A DNA stretch of 64,000 nt from Solimonas aquatica (GCF_900111015.1 NZ_FOFS01000001.1:62001-126000), one strand, 5' to 3'. Shown: positions 54,703 to 63,696, numbered from the stretch's first letter. Numbers and translations: made by a program. Notes: a model not told the origin generated them from the sequence alone.

Positions 54703-57591
54703 TCAGGCCTCGATCAGCAGGATGTCGGGATGCGCCTGCGCGTAGGCGGCGGCGTAGGCCAGCTCGCCGGGCGATTCGGCATGCAGGGTGAACAGCAACT
54801 GGCCGCGCTGCAGCTGCGCGCCCAGATGCTGGTGCAGCTCCAGACCGGCCGCCGGCGAGCGCGGCGCACCGGCCAGCTTGGCGATGCGCGCCAGGCGGCG
54901 GTTGTCGATGCCGCGCAGCACGCCGCTGCGCGGCGCCTTGAAGATCTGCCGGTAGCTGGCCACCGGCGGCTCACGCAAACCACCCTGCGCCTCGCAGATG
55001 GCGAGAAACTTGGCGTAGGCCGCGCCGCTGTCCAGGGTCTGCTCGGCCAGGGCCAGGCCATTGCCGCCGGCCGCGCGCCCGCCCATTTCCAGCAGCCGGC
55101 CGGCCAGGCGCAGGCTGCGCTGACGCAGATCGGCGGGGGCGCCGGCGTCGCGGCGCAGCACCGCCAGCACATCCAGTGCTTCCAGCGCCGGGCCGATGCC
55201 GCGACCCACCGGCTGATTGCCGTCGCTGTACACGATCTCGATGCGCAGGCCGAAGGCCTGCGCCACCTCGCGCAGGCGCTGGCCCAGGGTCTGCGCGGCC
55301 TCATCGCTGCGCAGCTTGGCGGTCGGGCCCACCGGCACTTCCACCAGCAGGGCGGTGGCGCCGGCGGCGATCTTTTTCGACAGGATCGAGGCCACCAGCT
55401 GGCCCTCGCTGTCGAAGTCCAGCGGCCGCTCGACGCGGATCAGCACATCGTCGGCGGGGCTCAGGTTCATCGCGCCGCCCCAGGCCAGGCAGGCGTTCTC
55501 GCGCTCCACCACGCGGCGCAGGCTGGGCAGGTCCAGATCCACCGGCGCCAGCATCTCCATGGTGTCGGCGGTGCCGGCCGGCGAGGTGATGGCGCGCGAG
55601 GAAGTCTTGGGAATGGTCAGGCCGCAGGCCGCGACGATGGCCACCACGATCGGCGTGGTGCGGTTGCCGGGCAGGCCGCCGACGCAATGCTTGTCCAGCA
55701 CCAGCTCGCGCTGCCAGTGCAGACGCTGGCCGCTGTCGACCATGGCCCGCGTCAGCTCGATGGTTTCATTCAGCGACAGGCGCTGACCGCCGCAGACGGT
55801 GACGAAGGCAGCCAGCTCCAGGCCCGAGTAGCGCCCGGCGGCGATGTCGTGCACCGCCGCCTGCAGGTCCTCGGCGCTGAAGCTGGCACCGAACACCTTG
55901 CCGCGCACCGCCGCGAAGGATTCGAGGGGATCGGGATGCGAGAGCGTCACCTCCTGATCCTCGTGCGCGTCCAGCGCGCGCCAGGCCGCTTCGGAGAGGC
56001 CGGCCTGGGTCTCGCCCAGCAGCGGCGGGTTCACGGTGTACAGCGTCGCCACCACGCTGCGGCCATCGAGCGAGAGCTTGACGCGCGACTGCGATTCGAA
56101 GCCTTCCGAACGGCACACCGGGCAGTCGCTGCGCAGGAACAGCACCGGTTCCTGGTAGGTGTCGATGCCGATGCGGTGCAGGCGCAGGGTCTGGCTCGGA
56201 CGCGGCGCCGCCTCGCTGGCGGGCGCGCTGCCTTCCAGATTCACGCTCTGCAGATGTTCGGGCACGCTCACGCGCCAGCCGTAGCGCGCCTCGATCTGCT
56301 GGCGCAGCGCGTCGGCGGCCGCCGGTTCGCCGTGGGTGACGAAGACCTGTTGCGGCGCCTGGGTGAAGTGCGACAGCCAGTTCAGGATCTCGCCGGCATC
56401 GGCGTGTGCGGAGAGATTGCCGATGCTGGCCACTTCCGCGCGCACCGCCACGTACTCGCCGTGAATCTTGATGCTCTGCGCCCCCTCGGCGAGCGCGGCG
56501 CCGCGCGTGCCCGCGGCCTGAAAGCCGACCAGCAGGATGCTGTTGGCGGGATCGCCGGCGAAGGCTTTCAGGTGATGGATCACGCGTCCGCCCGTGGCCA
56601 TGCCGCTGCCGGCGATGATCACCATCGGCCCCTTGCGGCGATTGAGCGCCTTGGAATCCTCCACGGTGTTGACGATCTGCGCGGTACGGCCCAGCGCCGC
56701 GCACTGCGCCTCGCTCAGGCGATGCTCGGTCTGATGCTGGCGGTAGAGCGTGGTGACATCCGCCGCCATCGGGCTGTTGAGATACACCGGCAGCGTGAGG
56801 GGCAGGCGCCCCGCCGCCTTCAGCTCGCCGATCGCCAGCAGCAGGGCCTGGGCGCGGCCCACCGCGAAGGACGGAATCACCACCACGCCGCCGCGCTCGA
56901 TGCAGCGCGTGATCACCGCGCACAGCGCGTCCTGCGGGTTCTCGGTCTCGTGGTGGCGGTTGCCGTAGGTGGATTCCACCACCAGGTAATCGGCCTGTGC
57001 CACTGGTGTCGGCGGGCGCATGATCGGATCTTGCGCGCGGCCCAGATCGCCGCTGAACAGGATCGAGCCCTGCGCGCTGTGCAGGCGCAGCATCGCTGCG
57101 CCCAGGATGTGCCCGGCCGGCAGCAGCTGTGCGGTGAAGCCGCGCGCCGGCGTGAACTCGTGTTCGAAGTCCTGCGGCTCGAAACGCTCCAGGGCCTTGA
57201 GCGCGTCGGCCTCGGTGTACAGCGGCAGCGCGGGCTTGTGCCGCGAATAGCGGTGGCGGTTGGCGTACTCGGCCTCTTCCTCCTGCAGGCGGCCACTGTC
57301 CGGCAGCAGGATGCGGCACAACTCATAGGTGGCCTGGGTGCAGTACACGCGGCCGCGATAACCGTCGCGCACCAGCAGCGGCAGATAACCGGAATGATCG
57401 ATGTGCGCATGCGTGAGCAGCACCGCATCGATCTCGCGCAGCGGCAGCGGCAAGGCGCTCCAGTTGCGCAGGCGCAGCTGCTTGTAGCCCTGGAACAGGC
57501 CGCAGTCCACCAAGAGCTGCGCGTGTTCGCCGCGCAGCAAGTACTTGGAGCCGGTCACCGTGCCGGCCGCACCGAGAAATTGCAGCTTCAT
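54703..57591 (-). CDS. Fusion of MBL-fold RNA exonuclease-like domain with thymidine/AMP phosphorylase
   Basis: 962 residues in one uninterrupted frame from ATG 57591 (MKLQFLGAAGTVTGSKYLL). Residues 1-450 are a metallo-beta-lactamase/beta-CASP protein: LLTHAHIDHSGYLP (about 60), SGDLGR, VVESTYGNRHH, IIAGSGMATGGRVIHHL and LSAHAD. From about 465 a type-2 thymidine phosphorylase follows: LRLHRIGIDTYQEPVLFLRSDCPVCRSEGF, DKHCVGGLPGNRTTPI and TSSRAITSPAGTAD. The two are normally separate adjacent genes; no stop or ribosome-binding site lies at the joint (only a GTG at 56244 without SD). Suggests coupling of RNA decay to nucleoside phosphorolysis. Confidence 0.9.
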   Translation of the reverse strand: MKLQFLGAAGTVTGSKYLLRGEHAQLLVDCGLFQGYKQLRLRNWSALPLPLREIDAVLLTHAHIDHSGYLPLLVRDGYRGRVYCTQATYELCRILLPDSGRLQEEEAEYANRHRYSRHKPALPLYTEADALKALERFEPQDFEHEFTPARGFTAQLLPAGHILGAAMLRLHSAQGSILFSGDLGRAQDPIMRPPTPVAQADYLVVESTYGNRHHETENPQDALCAVITRCIERGGVVVIPSFAVGRAQALLLAIGELKAAGRLPLTLPVYLNSPMAADVTTLYRQHQTEHRLSEAQCAALGRTAQIVNTVEDSKALNRRKGPMVIIAGSGMATGGRVIHHLKAFAGDPANSILLVGFQAAGTRGAALAEGAQSIKIHGEYVAVRAEVASIGNLSAHADAGEILNWLSHFTQAPQQVFVTHGEPAAADALRQQIEARYGWRVSVPEHLQSVNLEGSAPASEAAPRPSQTLRLHRIGIDTYQEPVLFLRSDCPVCRSEGFESQSRVKLSLDGRSVVATLYTVNPPLLGETQAGLSEAAWRALDAHEDQEVTLSHPDPLESFAAVRGKVFGASFSAEDLQAAVHDIAAGRYSGLELAAFVTVCGGQRLSLNETIELTRAMVDSGQRLHWQRELVLDKHCVGGLPGNRTTPIVVAIVAACGLTIPKTSSRAITSPAGTADTMEMLAPVDLDLPSLRRVVERENACLAWGGAMNLSPADDVLIRVERPLDFDSEGQLVASILSKKIAAGATALLVEVPVGPTAKLRSDEAAQTLGQRLREVAQAFGLRIEIVYSDGNQPVGRGIGPALEALDVLAVLRRDAGAPADLRQRSLRLAGRLLEMGGRAAGGNGLALAEQTLDSGAAYAKFLAICEAQGGLREPPVASYRQIFKAPRSGVLRGIDNRRLARIAKLAGAPRSPAAGLELHQHLGAQLQRGQLLFTLHAESPGELAYAAAYAQAHPDILLIEA

Positions 57592-57645
57592 GCGCGATCC
57601 TCTGCGAGCGGATACACAGCCTGCCGATGTGGCCGGCCTCAAGCC

Positions 57646-57659
57646 TTGATCATCATCAT
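57646..57659. promoter_or_regulatory. FNR-like box upstream of the MBL/phosphorylase fusion
   Basis: TTGATCATCATCAT, 9 of 10 half-site positions, centred 61 bp before the fusion gene ATG. The rest of 57592-57800 shows no gene. Confidence 0.6.
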
Positions 57660-57800
57660 TTTGTTGCCGGCCTGCCGGGGCGGCCGGCCCGGCGGCCAGT
57701 GTCCTGCACGGTGGAACGCCCCGGCAAGGGCGGCGGCGACCGGAACGGGTGCGTGCGTCGCGGCTTGCTGTCGCGCTGGCCTTGAGGCTGTGACCCCGGC

Positions 57801-58454
57801 TCAGCTGGCGCGTCTGCCGGTTCTGGACGGGCGCGCGACGCCGAGCGTCTTGTTGCGGCCCGGGTCCGTCAGCTTGCCGAGCACCGGCATCACCACGACC
57901 TGGGCATGCAGCTCCGCCGCCTGACGGATCGGCATCGCCTGCGCCTCGCGCACCCACCAGGCCAGAAACTCGACGGTGCCGCCCACCAGCAGGCGTGTTG
58001 CCAGTTCGATGAGCGACCACTCGCTGGGCCGCGTGCGCGCCGCGGCGATGGCCAGCGCCGCCTTCAGCAGTGCCTCACGCAGCTTGCCGGCCGCGCCGCC
58101 GGTGAGAAAAGTCGCCCACAGCGCGCGATTCTGGTCCACATAACGGAACAGCGCCTCGGAGGCGGCCTTGGTGCGCCTGGCTTCCATCAGCGGCACCACC
58201 CGTTCATTCAGGCGCAGGATTTCCTCGGCGGCGAGGTCATCGAGCAGTGCTTCCTTGGTCTGGTGATGGCGATAGAAAGTGGCGTAACCGATGCCGGCCT
58301 GGGCGGCGATATCGCGAATGCCGATCTGATCCATCGTCCGGGTTTCGAGCAGCGTCAGCAGCGCCTGGCGCAGCGATGCGCGCGTGCGCACGGCGCGGGC
58401 GTCGCTGACGGTCGGAAGACGTTCGCGATAGGAATGGTTTCGGTGGGGCATCAT
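57801..58454 (-). CDS. TetR-family regulator
   Basis: 217 residues from ATG 58454 (or 58451). HTH: ASLRQALLTLLETRTMDQIGIRDIAAQAGIGYATFYRHHQTKEALLDDL. The C-terminal domain is hydrophobic and ends in a basic tail (VARPSRTGRRAS). It is divergent from the quinone reductase gene, its likely target. Confidence 0.9.
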   Translation of the reverse strand: MMPHRNHSYRERLPTVSDARAVRTRASLRQALLTLLETRTMDQIGIRDIAAQAGIGYATFYRHHQTKEALLDDLAAEEILRLNERVVPLMEARRTKAASEALFRYVDQNRALWATFLTGGAAGKLREALLKAALAIAAARTRPSEWSLIELATRLLVGGTVEFLAWWVREAQAMPIRQAAELHAQVVVMPVLGKLTDPGRNKTLGVARPSRTGRRAS

Positions 58455-58689
58455 GTATGGTTCGTGTCGAATGCCGCGCTTTCCGAAAGACCGCGAAGGC
58501 TCGGCGTTCACGGTCTGTGTGCCTGACGACATCCGTTGCCGGCGGCACTATAGGATGGCCACGGCAAGCCCAGCAATTCGCATGCGGTGCAAGAGGCGGG
58601 GCTCTATTCAGACAAGCAAGATGAGGGGCGCGATGTCCACGGCCGGCGTTTCGCGGCCGGCTGGCCTCGACGCCCCAAGGGAGATGTAA

Positions 58690-59667
58690 ATGAGAGCAGT
58701 TGAAATCCTGCGTCAGGATCAGGACGGCGTGCTCAGCCCCTGTGAGCGGCCCAAGCCGGAGCCCAAGGCCGGCGAGGTGCTGCTGCGGGTCCGGGCTGCG
58801 GGCATCAATCGCCCCGATGTCCTGCAGCGCAAGGGTCTGTATCCGGTGCCGCCGGGCGTGACCGACATTCCCGGGCTGGAGGTCGCGGGCGAGATCGTCG
58901 CCGGTGATCTGGAGGACAGCGGCCTGAAGATCGGCGACAAGGTCTGTGCGCTGCTGCAGGGCGGGGGTTACGCCGAATACTGCACGGCGGCCACGGCCCT
59001 GTGCCTGCCGTATCCGCAGGGGCTCAGCGATGTCGAAGCCGCTTCGCTGCCGGAAACCTTCTTCACGGTGTGGAGCAATCTGTTTGATCGCGGCGAGCTG
59101 GCGCCGGGCGAGAGTGTGCTGGTGCAGGGCGGCAGCAGCGGCATCGGCGTGGCTGCGATCCAGCTGGCGCATGCGCGCGGTCATCGCGTGTTCGCCACTG
59201 CCGGTACCGCGGAGAAGGTCCGGGCCTGCGAGGCTCTGGGCGCCGAGCGCGGCATCAACTACCGCAGCGAGGATTTCGCGGCGGTGATCCGGGAAGCCAC
59301 CGGCGGGCGCGGGGTGGACGTGATTCTCGACATGGTGGGCGGCGCTTACGTGCCCAGGGAGCTGTCCTGCCTGGCCGATGATGGCCGTCTGGTATTCATT
59401 GCACTGCTGGGCGGCGCCCAGGCGGAGATCGGCCTGGGGCCGATCCTGCTGCGGCGTCTCACCGTCACCGGCTCGACGCTGCGGCCGCGGGCGGTGGCCT
59501 TCAAGGCCAGGATCGCGCAGGCACTGCAGCGCGAAGTCTGGCCGCTGCTGGCCGCTGGCAGGATCAAGCCGGTGATCTACAAGACCTTCGCGCTGGAGCA
59601 GGCCGGTGAGGCGCAGCAGCTGATGGAGAGCAGCCAGCACATCGGCAAGATCGTGCTGACGCCCTGA
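58690..59667 (+). CDS. NADPH:quinone reductase (PIG3/QOR-type, MDR superfamily)
   Basis: 325 residues. MRAVEILRQDQDG start, GINRPDVLQRKGLYPVPPGVTDIPGLEVAG, NADPH-binding ESVLVQGGSSGIGVAAIQLAHA and DVILDMVGGAYVPREL are PIG3-like quinone oxidoreductase motifs; no structural zinc cysteines. Two-electron reduction of quinones in detoxification. Ends in a strong terminator. Confidence 0.92.
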   Translation: MRAVEILRQDQDGVLSPCERPKPEPKAGEVLLRVRAAGINRPDVLQRKGLYPVPPGVTDIPGLEVAGEIVAGDLEDSGLKIGDKVCALLQGGGYAEYCTAATALCLPYPQGLSDVEAASLPETFFTVWSNLFDRGELAPGESVLVQGGSSGIGVAAIQLAHARGHRVFATAGTAEKVRACEALGAERGINYRSEDFAAVIREATGGRGVDVILDMVGGAYVPRELSCLADDGRLVFIALLGGAQAEIGLGPILLRRLTVTGSTLRPRAVAFKARIAQALQREVWPLLAAGRIKPVIYKTFALEQAGEAQQLMESSQHIGKIVLTP

Positions 59668-59691
59668 AGGCTGTCGCGCGCCAGGCCAAGA

Positions 59692-59718
59692 AAGCCCCGC
59701 TGGTGCGGGGCTTTTTTT
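59692..59718 (+). terminator. Rho-independent terminator of the quinone reductase gene
   Basis: AAGCCCCGC-TGGT-GCGGGGCTT followed by a T-run (CTTTTTTTGC), 25 bp after the stop. Confidence 0.93.
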
Positions 59719-59759
59719 GCGCCGGCCAGGGATCCGCAGCGGCAGGCGAGCGGACTGCT

Positions 59760-59773
59760 TTGATCGTGGTCAT
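59760..59773. promoter_or_regulatory. FNR-like box upstream of usp
   Basis: TTGATCGTGGTCAT, 8 of 10 half-site positions, centred 65 bp before the usp ATG. Confidence 0.55.
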
Positions 59774-59831
59774 GGTCCTCGCCCGGCGCGGCATGTTGCA
59801 GTGCCGGCTGGGAGACCGAGCGAGCCACTGG

Positions 59832-60860
59832 ATGAAGCCCCTCAAAAAGATTCTGCTGGTTCTGTACCCGGAGCTGCGCAATTCCGCCGGACTGCGGCTG
59901 GCGCGTCAGCTCGCCGAGCGTTCCGGTGCGCAGTTGCAGCTGCTGCTCTGCGTCTTCGATCCGATGGTGGAGCTGGCCGCCGCGCGCGTCCAGCAGCTGG
60001 CCAAGGCGCAGCTGCTGCAGCAGCACAGCTTGTGGCTGGATCAGCTGGCCGCGCAGTGGCGCAATGCCGGCCTGCAGCTGCAGTGCGAGCTGTTCTGGAC
60101 CGAGCACGCCGAGGAGGCGGTGGTGGCGCGCGCGCTGGAGCAGATGCCGGATCTGGTGATCCGCGATCTGGTCACGCCCGGCAACGAGCATGGTGAGCAC
60201 GGCGAGCATGCGCCTGCGCTGAGCATGAGTGACTGGCGTCTGGCACGGCTGTGCCCGGCGCCCTTGCTGCTGCTGCGTCAGGATCGCGCAGGCCTGCCGC
60301 GACGCATTGCGGTGGCGGCCGACGTCGGGGTCGAGGCCGCGACGCCGACGCCCGCTGCCGGCAGCATCAACGATCTGCTTGCCACCACCGCGCTGCGCAT
60401 GGCGATCTATGCGGGCGCCGAAACCCACGCGGTGTACAGCTTTCCGTATCGCCGTCCCAACCGCCGCCCGAGTGTGGTGGTGGGCATTTCCGCCAGCATC
60501 AGCCGTCTGCATCGCGAGGTGCACGATGCTGCGGTGGAAAACTTCCACCAGTTCGCGCGTGCCTATTCACTGCCGGAGGAGCGCGCGCACTGGCTCGATC
60601 CGCAGCAGGAACCGGCGCTGGCCCTGCAGCAGTTCGTGCGCGAGCAGCACATCGATCTGCTGGTGCTGGGCTCACGTCAGCACCGCCGTCTGGAGCGTCT
60701 GCTGCTGGGCAGTGTGTCGGAGTCCCTGCTGCGTCAGCTGCCCTGCAATCTGCTGCTGGTCAAGCCGCCGCAGTTCGCCGAAGACCTGCACCGCTATGTG
60801 GATGTGCCGGCGCTGCGCCAGCGTTACGATGAGCAGGCTGCGTCAGCCGACGTGGCCTGA
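59832..60860 (+). CDS. Tandem universal stress protein (UspE-like)
   Basis: 342 residues from ATG 59832 (MKPLKKILLVLYPELRNSAG). Two Usp domains: the first (1-150) has a degenerate ATP loop, the second ends with DLLVLGSRQHRRLERLLLGSVSESLLRQLPCNLLLVKPP, close to the G-2x-G-9x-G(S/T) ATP-binding motif. UspE-type proteins are typical of FNR/ANR-controlled low-oxygen survival genes. 24 bp upstream of phosphofructokinase in one operon. Confidence 0.9.
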   Translation: MKPLKKILLVLYPELRNSAGLRLARQLAERSGAQLQLLLCVFDPMVELAAARVQQLAKAQLLQQHSLWLDQLAAQWRNAGLQLQCELFWTEHAEEAVVARALEQMPDLVIRDLVTPGNEHGEHGEHAPALSMSDWRLARLCPAPLLLLRQDRAGLPRRIAVAADVGVEAATPTPAAGSINDLLATTALRMAIYAGAETHAVYSFPYRRPNRRPSVVVGISASISRLHREVHDAAVENFHQFARAYSLPEERAHWLDPQQEPALALQQFVREQHIDLLVLGSRQHRRLERLLLGSVSESLLRQLPCNLLLVKPPQFAEDLHRYVDVPALRQRYDEQAASADVA

Positions 60861-60884
60861 ACACGACTCATCTGGCGAGGGTTT

Positions 60885-61949
60885 ATGTCCGGAATCAGAA
60901 CGCTGGGCGTGCTGACCAGCGGCGGTGACTGTGCCGGTCTCAATGCGGTGATCCGCGCCGTGACCCATGCTGCGGTGCTGGAGCAGAACTGGCGGGTGCT
61001 GGGCATACTCGACGGCAGCCTGGGTCTGATCGAGCGGCCGCTGCGCTATCGCGAGCTGCACGCCGATGCCGGCGATCCGCTGTTGCTGCGCGGCGGCGGC
61101 ACTTTCCTGGGCACCGTCAGCCACGGTGATCCTTTTCATTTCCAGATGCCCGATGGCAGCTTTCGTGATCGCTCGCAGGAATTCGCTGCCGGCGCCCGCG
61201 AGCTGGGGCTGGACGCGCTGGTGGTGATCGGGGGCGATGGTTCGATGCGGATCATGACGCCGCTGTGCCAGCGCGCCGGTCTGGCCATGGTCGGCATTCC
61301 CAAGACCATCGACAACGACGTCACCGGCACCGAATCCGCCGTGGGCTTCGCCACCGCCGTGCAGCTGGTGGCCGACTCGCTCGACCGTCTGCAGCCGACG
61401 GCGGCCAGCCAGCATCGGGTGATGGTGGTGGAGGTGATGGGCCGCAGCGCCGGACACATCGCCTTGCACGGCGGCATTGCCGGCGGCGCCGATGTCATCG
61501 TGCTGCCGGAGCTGGAGCTGAGCATCGAGGCGATGCTCGAACACATCGAAAACCAGTTGCAGGCGCGCCGCTATGGCGCGCTGGTGGTGATTGCCGAAGG
61601 CGCCCGTTTTCCGGACGCACCGGATCAGCCCGGCGCCGTCGGGCCCTGGCTGGCGCAGACCCTGCAGGCGCGCGGCGTGGAATCGCGCTGCACGGTGCTG
61701 GGCCATCTGCAGCGTGGCGGCGCGCCGGTGGCGCAGGATCGTCTGCTGGCCTCGGCCTTCGGCGTGCACGCGGTGAAGCTGCTGGCCGAAGGCCGCAGCG
61801 GACATATGGTGAGCTGGCAGCGCAGCGCGGTGACCGAGGTGGCCATCGGCAGGATCGCCAGCAGCGGGCCGCGTCTGGTCTGCGCCGACGATCCGCTGGT
61901 GCAGGTGGCGCGTCAGCTCGGCATCGCCATCGGGCGTGGCCGGGGCTGA
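60885..61949 (+). CDS. 6-phosphofructokinase, mixed-substrate (group III-like)
   Basis: 354 residues. VLTSGGDCAGLNAVIRA, VVIGGDGSMRI, PKTIDNDVTGTESAVGFATA, EVMGRSAGHIALHGG and LGHLQRGGAPVAQDRLLAS. The Gly in GGDGS favours ATP while the Lys in PKTIDND is found in PPi-type and group III enzymes, so the phosphodonor is not settled. Co-transcribed with usp. Its 3' end lies in a 15-bp perfect hairpin. Confidence 0.93.
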   Translation: MSGIRTLGVLTSGGDCAGLNAVIRAVTHAAVLEQNWRVLGILDGSLGLIERPLRYRELHADAGDPLLLRGGGTFLGTVSHGDPFHFQMPDGSFRDRSQEFAAGARELGLDALVVIGGDGSMRIMTPLCQRAGLAMVGIPKTIDNDVTGTESAVGFATAVQLVADSLDRLQPTAASQHRVMVVEVMGRSAGHIALHGGIAGGADVIVLPELELSIEAMLEHIENQLQARRYGALVVIAEGARFPDAPDQPGAVGPWLAQTLQARGVESRCTVLGHLQRGGAPVAQDRLLASAFGVHAVKLLAEGRSGHMVSWQRSAVTEVAIGRIASSGPRLVCADDPLVQVARQLGIAIGRGRG

Positions 61950-61964
61950 AGCCCCGGCCACGCC
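61933..61964. terminator. 15-bp perfect hairpin at the pfk stop codon
   Basis: Arms 61933-61947 and 61950-61964 (GGCGTGGCCGGGGCT / AGCCCCGGCCACGCC) with only GA between; contains the pfk TGA. No T-run. Sits at a convergent gene junction, so it may be a two-way transcript-end barrier. Confidence 0.6.
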
Positions 61965-61970
61965 GCACCT

Positions 61971-62287
61971 TCAGCCGCCGCGAACCTCGATGCGCTGCGC
62001 GCTGGGTTTCTTCACGGCGGCCTTGGGCAGCGCGACGGTCAGCACGCCGTCCTCGAACTCGGCGCTGATCTGCGCGATCTCGACGTCTCCCGGCACGGTG
62101 AAGCTGCGCGTGAAGCCGCCGTAGGCGCGCTCGATGCGATGGTGCTTCTGATCCTGCCCATCCTTTTCGAACTTGCGTTCGCCGGACAGGGTCAGCACGC
62201 CGATCTGCACATCGACTTTCACCGCGTCCTTGGCGACGCCGGCCAGCTCGGCCTTGACGGTGTCTGCTTGTCGGTTTCGGCGATATC
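61971..62287 (-). pseudogene. Hsp20 small heat shock protein, 5' end lost and frameshifted
   Basis: The alpha-crystallin domain is intact from TVKAELAGVAKDAVKVDVQ through VLTLSGERKFEKDG, RAYGGFTRSFTVPGDV and FEDGVLTVALPKAAVKK to the stop. The preceding residues DIAETDKQ are in another frame: between CAG (62266) and ACC (62261) only two bases remain (62262-62263) where a codon is expected. Upstream of DIAETDKQ the gene is replaced by a family B element fragment. An open frame continues upstream through the fragment, but it does not resemble an Hsp20 N-terminus. Confidence 0.82.
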
Positions 62288-62348
62288 GCGCCTTGCCTGG
62301 CGCGATTTCTGGCAGCAACGCAGCGGGTAACGTGAATGCCAACAGGCC
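62286..62348. repeat. Partial family B element
   Basis: About 63 bp match the right end of the element at 43842-44106: CGCGCCTTGCCTGGCGCGAT, TTTCTGGCAGCAA, CGCAGCGGG and the inverted-repeat end AATGCCAACAGGCC. No left half is present. It abuts the hsp20 remnant. The following 62349-62443 bp show no gene. Confidence 0.75.
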
Positions 62349-62443
62349 CTCAGGGCATGATCGATCTCCGGTTCGATTGACGGGCCGTGGGGGTACGGCG
62401 CAGGCAGCATCCCGCGTGCCGGTGGTCATGGGGACGACCCCTG

Positions 62444-62782
62444 TCAATGACCTTCTTGGCCAGCGCAGTGACTGCACAGCGTGGCCTGCGGCAAGGCCTT
62501 CAGGCGCGGCTCCTCGATGACTTCGCCGCAGCGCTCGCAAATGCCGTAATGGCCTTCGGCCTCGCGGTGCAGCGCCCGCTCGACCTGGGCCAGATCGGCT
62601 GCAGTGCTTTGCTCCAGTCGGGCCAGCACATCCTCGTTTTCCAGCTCGGTGGCCTGTTCTGCGGAGTCGGCGCTCAAGGGTCCGGCGCGGCGCTGGCGGT
62701 CGGCACGGATGCGTTGCAGGCGGTCGTCGAGTTCACGGCGCAGGGTCTGCAGGCGGGGGCGGGGGTTGTCGATGGTGCTCAT
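62444..62782 (-). CDS. DksA/TraR C4 zinc-finger family protein
   Basis: 112 residues from ATG 62782. Coiled-coil N-terminus (LQTLRRELDDRLQRIRADRQRR) with an acidic tip region, then the zinc finger YGICERCGEVIEEPRLKALPQATLCSHC. Shorter than DksA and resembles RNAP-binding DksA paralogues of stress clusters. The open frame upstream of this ATG only shadows the sigma gene. 29 bp downstream of the sigma-32 gene. Confidence 0.9.
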   Translation of the reverse strand: MSTIDNPRPRLQTLRRELDDRLQRIRADRQRRAGPLSADSAEQATELENEDVLARLEQSTAADLAQVERALHREAEGHYGICERCGEVIEEPRLKALPQATLCSHCAGQEGH

Positions 62783-62811
62783 GGCAGTAGGTCCTGAAAA
62801 TTGAGAAAGGC

Positions 62812-63696
62812 TCAGTCGCCAAGCCGTTCGCGCAGGCGCAGCAGTGCCTGGTTCTGAATCTGGCGGATGCGTTCGGCGGAGACGCCGTACTCGTCCGCCA
62901 GCTGCTGAAGCTCGCAGCGCTGCTGGTCTTCGCATAACCAGCGTCGCTGCACGATGTCGCGCGAACGCGCATCCAGGGCGCGCAGCGCCTTGTGCAGACG
63001 CGAGAGACGATGCGCCTGCCATTGCTGCCGCTCGACTTCGGCGGCGGTGTCCTGCGGCGCGGGCAGCACCTCGCCCCAGCTGCTGGCCTGTTCGTGATCC
63101 GCGCAGGGCGCATCGAGGGACAAATCGTGATGCGCCATGCGCGTTTCCATGCGGCGCAGCTCCTCGCAACCCACCTCCAGCTGCTGTGCAAGCGCCTCGG
63201 CCTGACTGAGCGTGAGCGCTGCCGTGCCGGACTTGGCGCTGCGCAGCCGGAAGAACAGCTTGCGCTGCGCCTTGGTGGTCGCGGTCTTGACGATGCGCCA
63301 GTTGGCAATCACGTAGTCGTGGATCGCGGCCTTGATCCAGTGCACGGCGAAGCCGATCAGCGCCACACCGCGCTGCGGATCGAAGCGCCGCACGGCTTTC
63401 ATCAGGCCGATGTTGCCTTCCTGGATGAGATCTGCCAGCGGCAGGCCATAACCCCGATAGCCGCGCGCGATGTGCACCACATGACGCAGATTGCACAGCA
63501 CCAGCTGGGTCGCGGCCTGCAGATCGTGGTGTTCGTGCAGCCGCTGCGCCAGTGCCAGCTCGGTCTGCCGGTCCAGTCGTGGCTGGCGCAGCACCGAGGC
63601 GATGTAGCTGTCCAGCGAGCGCGCCGACAGACCGGCGGCCAGGAACTCGGCCGGCATGTCGCAGCTCCTGCCCAGTGCCTCGATGCCCGCGCTCAT
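62812..63696 (-). CDS. rpoH: Sigma-32 (RpoH)-type sigma factor, probably a second copy
   Basis: 294 residues from ATG 63696, chosen because AGGAG lies 8 bases upstream; the frame is open to 63795 without a ribosome-binding site. Region 2 (LRHVVHIARGYRGYGLPLADLIQEGNIGLMKAVRRFDP, AVHWIKAAIHDYVIANWRIVK), an RpoH box QRKLFFRLR (Arg for the usual Asn) and region 4 HTH (LQQLADEYGVSAERIRQIQNQALLRLRE). Divergent from housekeeping RpoH in length of the linker. Likely directs the stress genes in this island. Confidence 0.9.
   Translation of the reverse strand: MSAGIEALGRSCDMPAEFLAAGLSARSLDSYIASVLRQPRLDRQTELALAQRLHEHHDLQAATQLVLCNLRHVVHIARGYRGYGLPLADLIQEGNIGLMKAVRRFDPQRGVALIGFAVHWIKAAIHDYVIANWRIVKTATTKAQRKLFFRLRSAKSGTAALTLSQAEALAQQLEVGCEELRRMETRMAHHDLSLDAPCADHEQASSWGEVLPAPQDTAAEVERQQWQAHRLSRLHKALRALDARSRDIVQRRWLCEDQQRCELQQLADEYGVSAERIRQIQNQALLRLRERLGD

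Noticed and set aside
54445-57924. 1159-codon plus-strand open frame
   Set aside because: Antisense to the well-supported MBL/phosphorylase fusion and PRPP-like gene; composition is Ala/Arg/Gln-rich as expected of a shadow.
57592-58020. Upstream extension of the MBL/phosphorylase frame
   Set aside because: Residues before MKLQFLGAAGTV are low-complexity and overlap the TetR gene; the ATG at 57591 matches the family start.
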